Positions 52,200-59,635 of a stretch of DNA of 64,000 bases are shown piece after piece; the first letter of the stretch is position 1; every line of letters starts with the position of its first letter. The notes under the pieces are model-generated. The model was not told the DNA's origin. It did not search any database and saw only the letters and a program-made list of their open reading frames with translations. This DNA comes from UBA4782 sp034429195 (GTDB lineage: Bacteria; Chloroflexota; Anaerolineae; Anaerolineales; Anaerolineaceae). Made by a program: the position numbers and the translations under genes. The stretch spans positions 186,001 through 250,000 of the forward strand of contig DAOUGQ010000018.1 in NCBI GenBank assembly GCA_034429195.1. The letters are read 5' to 3'.

Positions 52200-53477
52200 C
52201 TAGCTGTTCGGATCAAGCATCTGGCCCATGAATAAAATTGAGCCTGATTCATTATCAAGGATGAAATAAATAAATGGTCGGTCAATCTTGAGTTTATTGA
52301 CTTCAACAGGCATAGAAGTGAGACCTACAATAATTGAAGTAGCTGCAGCGGCTTCAGTGCCATTTTCATCCACATCAATAAAAGCTTTATGCTCGACAGC
52401 AGATATGTACAGATCTTTTGTACCATCCATACCGGATAAGTCTGCAATTCCAGGCTCAAAGGCATCAGGCATTCCCATTTCACTTAATGTATCTTTTAAA
52501 CCAAAGGAGGATTCGACCGTAAATTTTGGCATGCTTAAATCTACTTCAGTATTTTGAAGGTTGTTCACTATTGATGAAAATTGATCCGCACTCAACTCAA
52601 TCCTTATTTGGTCAAAATTACCCTGGTCAGGAAGCAGGACAAGCATGGATAATTTATCCCCCTTGTAGGGAAGGGATACTGCTTGAAATCCATCGCCCTG
52701 CAAATAAGGAAAATTTCCAGATTGGTTCATCATAGACACCTGGATTACATTGCCATCAAGGAGTGTAAAATTGTCTGGCTTGGTTCTATCTTTCTCAAAC
52801 TGGTTCATCCACTCTGCTTTAAAATAAATTGCATTGGTAAGAACAAGACGGGTTTGAGGTGTGATTGTTCCCTCAGCTAAAAGGTCTTTGATCTTTTGTT
52901 CTGTTTCATCGCTGACCCATTGATTGATCTCTTTACGAGAGCCATCAGTGTTATTTATGAAATCCATCAGACGGATACCAGCTCCATAATTTTCTGATAA
53001 AAGGTCAAGGTATTCCGGCATGAAGGTGTATGTTTTTTCACCCCAGATGGCATTCACAATGTCAAGCTCAAAATCTTTCTCTGTTTTATTAACGTTATTT
53101 TGTTCACGAGAATTCAATATTATTTGTAGAGCATTAAACGTCTGATGCAGAGTTTCACCCAGCAAAGTAAAATGCAGCACTTCGTTCATCTGAGCCAAAG
53201 TTTGGTTGCGGGCACCAGCCTGCGCCATGGCAAGGGCTACAGAAATGCTATAAGGTGAAAAAATAATATTCGTGTTCTCTTTAGAGAGTGATTTATATAA
53301 AGAAATTCCAAATTCATCATTTCCATCGACGAGAGCCGTTAGGTCATCCGCGTTAACCACTGGATTTACATTACGTTCTTTTTCAGATTTAGCAATAGAA
53401 GATTGCCCGGACTGAATACCAGGATTGCATCCGGTCATCAGGAAAGCGATCAGACAAACCCAAATTCTCCATTTCAT
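52200..53477 (-). CDS. Serpin-family protease inhibitor, lipoprotein
   Basis: The 425-residue protein starts with a lipoprotein signal ending in FLMTGC (Cys17), so it is surface-attached. The serpin fold is complete: NIIFSPYSISVALAMAQAGARNQT, NAIWGEKTYTFMPEYL, LVLTNAIYFKAEWMNQF, SLPYKGDKLSMLVLLPDQ, KFTVESSFGLKDTLSEMGMPDAF and the hinge ENGTEAAAATSIIVG. The hinge residues are small, so the inhibitory loop insertion should work. The reactive bond lies near LTSMPVEV, but the P1 residue is not certain because the loop is one residue shorter than in alpha-1-antitrypsin. It may protect cell-surface proteins from foreign proteases. Confidence 0.95.
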   Translation of the reverse strand: MKWRIWVCLIAFLMTGCNPGIQSGQSSIAKSEKERNVNPVVNADDLTALVDGNDEFGISLYKSLSKENTNIIFSPYSISVALAMAQAGARNQTLAQMNEVLHFTLLGETLHQTFNALQIILNSREQNNVNKTEKDFELDIVNAIWGEKTYTFMPEYLDLLSENYGAGIRLMDFINNTDGSRKEINQWVSDETEQKIKDLLAEGTITPQTRLVLTNAIYFKAEWMNQFEKDRTKPDNFTLLDGNVIQVSMMNQSGNFPYLQGDGFQAVSLPYKGDKLSMLVLLPDQGNFDQIRIELSADQFSSIVNNLQNTEVDLSMPKFTVESSFGLKDTLSEMGMPDAFEPGIADLSGMDGTKDLYISAVEHKAFIDVDENGTEAAAATSIIVGLTSMPVEVNKLKIDRPFIYFILDNESGSILFMGQMLDPNS

Positions 53478-54201
53478 ATTAGGCTTACCTTTCGTATATG
53501 TGATTTATTATAATGACGAAGAAGATGGATATCAGGTTCCATGAATTGTAAGTGACAGGTCTTAAAAAGAGAAATAGTGAAAGTATTCTTATGGGGAGGA
53601 CACCTATTGACACTTGTGGATTATGTGGTCTGGGTTATTGCGTACATTCTTTACCATTGGATATAATCATTGGCTTAAGGCAGGCCAATCATGTTCGTTC
53701 TTGAAGAAGACCTGTCTTTCAGGCCTGGAAATATTTTTGATTCCAAATGCACATCCATTTTTTCAATCGTCATCAATACCTGTTAGGGAAAAACCACAAG
53801 AGGTAAAGGAAAGTGCCACGCGATTCAGCAAAAAATGCCGGTAACAATCCATAGCTGATTCTTTTAATGGAATAGGCACATAATGAGGACAAACGAAAAA
53901 AATGCATCGAAGAGCAAATCTAATGAAATAATTCATTAAAGTAATTATCTCTTAAGCACTTACAGGTCGAAGAATACCCTCAACACATGCGGAAAGGGAT
54001 CATTTCATAATCCAACAGAGATATGGTTTCATTTTACTCATTCTCATTTAGCAACTGGTAAATAAGGGCTGATATCTCACTACATACCAGAGTAGGTACG
54101 CTATGATCGTGAGCCGATTCGATATTTGAGGCAACGATGCAGCGAATTTTCGTCAATAGACGACTTTCGCTGAAGTAGTTTATTTTCTAAAAAATACTTG
54201 T
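53478..54201. other. Gene-poor stretch with possible degraded coding remnants
   Basis: About 720 bases with no convincing gene. On the plus strand a 76-codon frame at 53614-53844 opens with TTG, has no ribosome site and matches nothing recognised. A shorter frame from 53591 contains DTCGLCGLGYC and stops after 35 codons. On the minus strand a start-less frame of about 46 codons (54186 down to about 54048) reads YFSESRLLTKIRCIVASNIE, then AHDHSVPTLV. No tRNA or repeat was seen. It could hold a decayed gene or long untranslated regions. Confidence 0.4.
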
Positions 54202-54861
54202 TTATTCTGGGCTGATTGCACTACTAAAATTGGCTATGATCCGTAATATATCAAAACCTTCAGCATAAGGTCGTTCAGCAATTGCGCCATGTCGGATCAT
54301 CGTGGCACGAGTGATCGCCGGGTCAAAATAATACTTGTTTGCATAGGTTTTATACTGCGCCAGAGCCTTGACCTTCTTTTCAACATCTTCTTCTGTCACA
54401 TCCACAAGAAAATTTGGGAAAAAACCGTAACTGGAACGAAGGACATCAAAACCCAATACTGTTGTGCCGCGGAATGCACGCAATACTTCTTCGGTAACAG
54501 TCGCATGATCTTGATGAATGTCAGCGCGGGTATGGGTGAAAACGATGTCAGGATGGAAAGAACGGTTCACTTGGATGAGATATTCTAAAATCTCCTGGCG
54601 AGCTTGGGGAAAACGCCGGGTTTCAAATCCACCAAAGGTAACATGATCATCTGGAATACCTAATATCTTCATACTTTTCCGGCACTCGTCTGCAACATAG
54701 AGCAATTCGGGATTTTGCTTATTATCTGATAATGTGATACATAATACCTCAGTTAATTTCGCAATATGAGCTATCAATGCGCCAGCTCCCAATTCAATAT
54801 CATCGGGATGAGCTCCAATAAAGCAAACTTTCTTTCCATAAAAGGTAATGTTTTGGTTCAT
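54202..54861 (-). CDS. PIG-L/LmbE-family deacetylase
   Basis: The 219-residue protein shows VCFIGAHPDDIELGAGALIAH, the AHPDDxE zinc motif of PIG-L enzymes, and TRADIHQDHATV with the third zinc His. The family removes acetyl from GlcNAc-linked substrates (bacillithiol, mycothiol, antibiotic or lipid precursors). ATG 54861 with AAGGTG upstream is chosen, since the longer frame to 54897 overlaps the methyltransferase gene. It is the last gene of the run with the methyltransferase and hypE. The substrate is unknown. Confidence 0.88.
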   Translation of the reverse strand: MNQNITFYGKKVCFIGAHPDDIELGAGALIAHIAKLTEVLCITLSDNKQNPELLYVADECRKSMKILGIPDDHVTFGGFETRRFPQARQEILEYLIQVNRSFHPDIVFTHTRADIHQDHATVTEEVLRAFRGTTVLGFDVLRSSYGFFPNFLVDVTEEDVEKKVKALAQYKTYANKYYFDPAITRATMIRHGAIAERPYAEGFDILRIIANFSSAISPE

Positions 54862-54868
54862 ATGCACC

Positions 54869-55669
54869 TTATTTCGTTGCCAGGAATCCACCAACAACTT
54901 TAGTCATCACCAATTTGCCATCCTTTTCGAATCTTCTAATTGCCTCTTGTTTGATGGCATTCATTACCTTTTCGAAATCATCCTTCCCTTCAAACAAGCT
55001 TATCCAGATCTTTCTATCCTCTGAAAGAGAAGCGCGGGTGTAGTCAATAAATGGTTCCACACTGTCAAAGCTCAATGGATTTTCAAAAATATGAACATCA
55101 ACCTTTGAAAATTGATTTCGAATCGTTGGTAAGAATTGACTTTCATAACGACTGCTGCCGGGCATAGGTGGAATGGGTTTATTTGTCGCTGCTTTAATAA
55201 TCTCATAAAACAATTGTTTATTTTGTGGCATTGGGCCTGTAGTAAATAATTTTCCACCCGGTTTAAGAATGCGATGCATTTCACTAATGGTATATGGTAC
55301 ATCTTCAGCATAATAGATTGCAAAACAACAAGAGACCAGATCAAACTGGTTATCTTCGAATGGGAAATGTTTATTAAAATTCAATGTCATGAAAGGTATG
55401 GATGTACCACGCCGTTCATTTTCAGCCCTGGCTTTAGCAAGAAGATCGTCAGAAACATCACCACCAGTAATATTTGCATTGCCATGCAAATAATCGTAGT
55501 AAGAAAAGCATTGTTTTCCAGCGCCGCACCCTACATCTAGAATTTTCGCGCCAGATTGAAGTGCAAGCAGATCAAGCATCCAAGTATCGATATCACGACC
55601 ACCGAATTTATTGTGTATGTCAATCCGAACTGCAAGATCTGAAGATGTTTCTTGATAGTTGATTTTCAT
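54869..55669 (-). CDS. SAM-dependent class I methyltransferase
   Basis: The 266-residue protein has motif I ILDVGCGAGKQCF, motif II with GGDVSDDLLAKA, then FPFEDNQFDLVSCCFAIYY, MHRILKPGGKLFTTGP and the usual C-terminal helices. It could methylate a small molecule. The gene lies between hypE (about 21 bases) and the PIG-L deacetylase (7 bases), all in one direction, so methyltransferase and deacetylase may modify one compound. There is no known link to hydrogenase maturation. Confidence 0.9.
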   Translation of the reverse strand: MKINYQETSSDLAVRIDIHNKFGGRDIDTWMLDLLALQSGAKILDVGCGAGKQCFSYYDYLHGNANITGGDVSDDLLAKARAENERRGTSIPFMTLNFNKHFPFEDNQFDLVSCCFAIYYAEDVPYTISEMHRILKPGGKLFTTGPMPQNKQLFYEIIKAATNKPIPPMPGSSRYESQFLPTIRNQFSKVDVHIFENPLSFDSVEPFIDYTRASLSEDRKIWISLFEGKDDFEKVMNAIKQEAIRRFEKDGKLVMTKVVGGFLATK

Positions 55670-55690
55670 AAATTCTCCAAAAAGAATGTA

Positions 55691-56767
55691 TTAGCAAATT
55701 CGAGGCAGCATTTCTCCAGCCATCATATCCAAAATCCTTGTGCTGCCAAAACTGGTTTTCAGCAACACTGTACCAGGTTCTTCAGAAGCAATTTTACCAA
55801 TAATGGCTGCATCCTGCCCATATTGGTGCTTGTGAAGGGTCGCAATTGCATCTTCAGCATATTGCTGTGGAAGGATGATGATCACTTTTCCCTCATTGGC
55901 GACGTAGAGTGGATCAAACCCTAATATTTCGCAGGCATTCCGCACAACTGGTCGAATCGGAATCCGTTCTTCTTCTAGCCAGATGCTTACCTTGCTTTGT
56001 CGGGCAATTTCATTGAGTGTAGTTGCCAGGCCGCCGCGGGTTGGATCGCGTAAAACATGTACTTCAGGTACTGCATGGATTAACTGCTGAATAAGACCAT
56101 TCAAAGGTGCAACATCAGATTGTTGATCGACGATAATCCCCAATTCTCCCCTTGCTGAAAGAACTGCAATCCCATGATCGCCCAGCGTACCAGAAATAAT
56201 AACAGCATCTCCTGGTTGGGCATTGGCGCCATTAATTTGCATTTTCGAAGATACCCATCCATACCCTGATGTATTAATGAAAATCTTATCTCCATTGCCT
56301 TTACTGACAACTTTTGTATCACCTGCCACGATTGATATTCCAGCTTCTTGTGCTGCTGATTGCATAGAAGCCAGAACACGATGAAGCAAAGAGATTTCTA
56401 ACCCTTCTTCAAGTATAAAACCAGCAGTCAAAGCCATTGAAACTGCCCCCGACATACTTATGTCATTAACCGTACCACAAATCGCCAACCTGCCTATATC
56501 TCCTCCGGGGAAGAAGAGCGGAGTGACAATATGAGAATCGGTTGATACAACCAGCCTGCAATCGGGTAAATTTGGTGGTGGGAGAATTCCAAAATCATTC
56601 CCTGCATTAAGGATTGGATTGGAGAGGTAAGGACTGAACACTTTTTGTATCAATTCATAGGTCATCAATCCACCACTGCCATGACCCATAACAATTTGAT
56701 CATTATGAGGTAATGGAAGCGGGCAGACAGGACCTTCTATTGCTGGCAAATTTTTATCATTCATCAT
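55691..56767 (-). CDS. hypE: Hydrogenase maturation protein HypE
   Basis: The 358-residue protein dehydrates the carbamoyl group carried on its C-terminal Cys to a cyanide ligand for the [NiFe] site. MGHGSGGLMTYELIQKVF is the ATP-binding start, STDSHIVTPLFFPGGDIGRLAICGTVNDISMSGA the PurM-like core, and VAGDTKVVSKG follows. The chain ends in PRIC, the modified Cys being the last residue. It should work with HypF and HypC-HypD. The lactate permease gene lies just upstream. Confidence 0.96.
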   Translation of the reverse strand: MMNDKNLPAIEGPVCPLPLPHNDQIVMGHGSGGLMTYELIQKVFSPYLSNPILNAGNDFGILPPPNLPDCRLVVSTDSHIVTPLFFPGGDIGRLAICGTVNDISMSGAVSMALTAGFILEEGLEISLLHRVLASMQSAAQEAGISIVAGDTKVVSKGNGDKIFINTSGYGWVSSKMQINGANAQPGDAVIISGTLGDHGIAVLSARGELGIIVDQQSDVAPLNGLIQQLIHAVPEVHVLRDPTRGGLATTLNEIARQSKVSIWLEEERIPIRPVVRNACEILGFDPLYVANEGKVIIILPQQYAEDAIATLHKHQYGQDAAIIGKIASEEPGTVLLKTSFGSTRILDMMAGEMLPRIC

Positions 56768-56792
56768 GGATGAGATTGTAACATATCCCTGA

Positions 56793-58295
56793 TTAAGTGC
56801 CGAAAATGAAGGCCAAGAATCCAGTAATCAAACCGATTCCCAAACCTATTGGAAGAGTAATCTTCATTACATTTCCTTCTTTTCCGGATAAACCAACTGT
56901 ACTACATCCTATGGTGATTTTGGCTGGAGAAAGCATGCTTCCAAGTGCACCACCAGTGGTTTGCGCTGCGACTAACCAGACTGGACTAAATTTTAAGATC
57001 AGGGCGATTTCTTTTTGAATAGAGCCGAAAAGAATATTCGAACTTGTATTGGATCCTGTTGCAAATGCACCAAGTGTCCCAACCCAGGGTGAAACCAATG
57101 GATAGAATTTTTCAAATGATATTGCCAAGCCATTAGCAAGCTGTTGAGTCATACCCGTGTGTTCCATAATCGCTGCCAGAATGATTGTAGATACTACAGC
57201 AATACTAGAAGGTGCTGCAGATTTCCAGGTGATTTGAAAAACCCGTTTATTGGTTTCTTTGGAGAGAATCTGGCTCTTGCGAAGGAGAAATAATGTAACA
57301 ATTGCGACCAGTAGAACGACTACGCCAGGATGTGAAAATGGTCGAAGAATTTGTCCATTTCCAGCGGGTGTAATAAAGCCTGTGTTTGTGATGACTTCGT
57401 CAAATTTTGGAATCCAGGCGATGCTCTGGAAAGCAGAACGGATAGGACCTGGCCAGAAAAGAATGATAAGAAGGATTGAAAGGCTGAAATATACTGCCAT
57501 AGTAATTTTAAATAGTCTACTGGTATGATTAATCTCTGATACTTTTTTATGTTTATGTTTTAGAACTAACCCAATAAATACTCCTGACAAACCTGCCAAG
57601 AAACCACTGAGAGTTACCAGGTCAAAATAAGCCAATGTTGCCTGTACAACTGCCATCACTATACCGATGAACAAAACTTGTGGCAAATATTTCGTCTGTT
57701 TGAGAAGGAAAGCGACTGCGATCCCACATAGCAGACAGGCAATTCCTAAAAGTAAGCTGGATGGGAGAATGAGATCTGCTGCATCCATGTTTACCACCCC
57801 TACCAATGCCTGGAAAACCACTCCCATATCTCCAAACGTAACCGACCACGCATGACCAATTGCGGCTGCGGCTACTGCTGTGATGGGAGAAATTCCCAAT
57901 GTTACCAGTATAGGAGCAACAATGGCTATTGGAATGCCAAAACCTGCAATCCCTTCGAGAAAGGAGGAAAAACACCATGCAAGGATGATTGATAAGAGTC
58001 CTGTATCGGGCACTGCATTTTGGAGTGTTTGCTCAACAGCGTTAATTCCACCTGAAACGGAAATCATCTGATATAACATCATAGCTGGCCAGATGATCAG
58101 CAATACATAGAATGACAATAATAGCCCTTTTGTAAAGGCTGTTATGATAACAGAAATATTCAGACCAAACGCAAATGCTGCGATCAATATGCAGATCAAC
58201 AGGCTAACAGGACCTGCAATATTCCCTCCCCATTTTAAAATGATCATGAAGAATAATAATGCAATGATGGGTAATGCAGCCAGAATATATTCCAT
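56793..58295 (-). CDS. lctP: L-lactate permease (LctP family)
   Basis: The 500-residue membrane protein has about 12-14 hydrophobic helices. ALPIIALLFFMIILKWGG opens it, and SSFLEGIAGFGIPIAIVAPIL, AIGHAWSVTFGDMGVVFQAL and GTLGAFATGSNTSSNILFG are hallmark LctP blocks. It imports lactate or glycolate with protons. ATG 58295 follows an AGGAAA site inside the hypD end. The frame continuing to 58406 overlaps hypD and is not used. Its place between hypD and hypE suggests joint expression of lactate uptake and hydrogenase maturation. Confidence 0.93.
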   Translation of the reverse strand: MEYILAALPIIALLFFMIILKWGGNIAGPVSLLICILIAAFAFGLNISVIITAFTKGLLLSFYVLLIIWPAMMLYQMISVSGGINAVEQTLQNAVPDTGLLSIILAWCFSSFLEGIAGFGIPIAIVAPILVTLGISPITAVAAAAIGHAWSVTFGDMGVVFQALVGVVNMDAADLILPSSLLLGIACLLCGIAVAFLLKQTKYLPQVLFIGIVMAVVQATLAYFDLVTLSGFLAGLSGVFIGLVLKHKHKKVSEINHTSRLFKITMAVYFSLSILLIILFWPGPIRSAFQSIAWIPKFDEVITNTGFITPAGNGQILRPFSHPGVVVLLVAIVTLFLLRKSQILSKETNKRVFQITWKSAAPSSIAVVSTIILAAIMEHTGMTQQLANGLAISFEKFYPLVSPWVGTLGAFATGSNTSSNILFGSIQKEIALILKFSPVWLVAAQTTGGALGSMLSPAKITIGCSTVGLSGKEGNVMKITLPIGLGIGLITGFLAFIFGT

Positions 58296-58300
58296 CGTAT

Positions 58301-59386
58301 CTATTTCCTGGCATATCGATAATATGCTGAGCAAGTTCCTTCTGAAGAAACCATGGTGGCACCAAGGGGATTCTGAGGAGTACATAATGTACCAAAAGCC
58401 GGGCATTCAACCGGTTTCTTCAATCCCTGCAAAATCAAACCAGAAATACAGATTTCTGACTCATGTGTTTGTATATTTTCTACCGAAAAACGTTTTTCAG
58501 CATCATAAAGTGCGTATTCAGAACGTAAACGCCAGCCTGATTGAGGGATCAATCCTATTCCACGCCAGTTCCGATCGCACACTTCAAAATACTTTTGTAT
58601 TAGCTGCTGAGCTTTCTGATTTCCTTGCTCAGTGACAATACGTGAATATGCGTTCTGAACGATGATTTGGTTGTTTTCCAATGCTTTAACTGTTAAAAGA
58701 ATTCCATTCAACAGATCGACTGGCTCAAAACCTGTTACCGTAATGGGCACATGGTATTTTTCAGCAATAGGTGGATATTCCCAATATCCCATTACTGCGC
58801 AAACATGACCAGCTGCCAAAAAACCCTGTACCCGATTGGTGGGTGAACCTAGAATGGCATGCATTGCTGGGGGAACACAAACGTGAGAAACGAGTAAAGA
58901 GAAATTTTGCAATCCAAATGCCTGAGCCTGGGCTAATGCTGCCAGGTTTGAAGGGGCGGTTGTTTCAAATCCAATAGCGAAAAAGACCACTTGTTTATCA
59001 GGATTATTTTGTGCAATTTGGACAGCATCTAATGGAGAATAGACCACCTGAATATGTGCCCCTTTTGCCTTTAAACTGAAAAGATCTGATTGTGAGCCCG
59101 GAACACGCAGCATGTCACCATAAGAAGTAAAAATTACATCAGGTCTGGCGGCAATTGCTAAAGCTTTGTCAACCAATTCCAGGGAGGTTACACAAACCGG
59201 ACAACCAGGTCCGTGGACTAATTCGATTTCTGTGGGGAGCAGCTGGTCAAGACCATAATGCATGATTGCATGTGTCTGTCCACCGCAAATCTCCATGATT
59301 GTCCAATGATGGGTGATGGTATTCTTGATCTGTTGAATTAAATTCCTTACAAGGGTTGGGTCGCGAAAGCCTGTGATCAGATCCAC
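58301..59386 (-). CDS. hypD: Hydrogenase maturation protein HypD
   Basis: The 361-residue Fe-S protein is the scaffold on which CN and CO ligands are added to Fe, together with HypC. MEICGGQTHAIMHYGLDQLLP has the conserved Cys near the N terminus, HGPGCPVCVTSLELVDKAL the second pair, FFAIGFETTAPSNLA the core, and CPAFGTLCTPQNPLGATMVSSEGTCSAYYRY the C-terminal Cys. The GTG start at 59386 has AAGGA overlapping the hypC end. It lies 4 bases after hypC. Confidence 0.96.
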   Translation of the reverse strand: MDLITGFRDPTLVRNLIQQIKNTITHHWTIMEICGGQTHAIMHYGLDQLLPTEIELVHGPGCPVCVTSLELVDKALAIAARPDVIFTSYGDMLRVPGSQSDLFSLKAKGAHIQVVYSPLDAVQIAQNNPDKQVVFFAIGFETTAPSNLAALAQAQAFGLQNFSLLVSHVCVPPAMHAILGSPTNRVQGFLAAGHVCAVMGYWEYPPIAEKYHVPITVTGFEPVDLLNGILLTVKALENNQIIVQNAYSRIVTEQGNQKAQQLIQKYFEVCDRNWRGIGLIPQSGWRLRSEYALYDAEKRFSVENIQTHESEICISGLILQGLKKPVECPAFGTLCTPQNPLGATMVSSEGTCSAYYRYARK

Positions 59387-59390
59387 AATG

Positions 59391-59624
59391 TTATTCCTTG
59401 ATATCGTCTAACTCACGTAATATGGCGAGAGTCTCCTGTGCTTCTTCTTCACTAAGGATATTTAATGCATACCCTGCATGAACGATGGTGTAATCACCAA
59501 CCTTCACATCTGGTAATGATTCAACGCATACCTGGCGTGTAACACCGCCAAAATCTACAAGAGCCATTTTTAGACCTGGTTGATCCAGTAATTCGACAAT
59601 TTTACCTGGTACTCCAAGACACAT
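59391..59624 (-). CDS. hypC: Hydrogenase maturation chaperone HypC
   Basis: The 77-residue protein begins MCLGVPGKIVELL, where Cys2 is the residue that binds the Fe(CN)2CO group and the large subunit. DFGGVTRQVCVESLPDVKVGDYTIVHAGYALNIL gives the rest of the family pattern. ATG 59624 is fixed by that N-terminal Cys. A longer frame reading to 59678 would bury it. It follows the hypF stop by 11 bases. Confidence 0.96.
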   Translation of the reverse strand: MCLGVPGKIVELLDQPGLKMALVDFGGVTRQVCVESLPDVKVGDYTIVHAGYALNILSEEEAQETLAILRELDDIKE

Positions 59625-59635
59625 TTTTACTCCAA

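Noticed and set aside
53614..53844. 76-codon plus-strand frame in the gap after the serpin
   Set aside because: It starts with TTG, has no ribosome site and no recognised motif. It is kept only as part of the gap description.
55691..56767. SelD (selenophosphate synthase), which shares the PurM-like fold
   Set aside because: The C-terminal PRIC and the hyp gene context fit HypE. The N-terminal Cys/Sec motif of SelD is absent.
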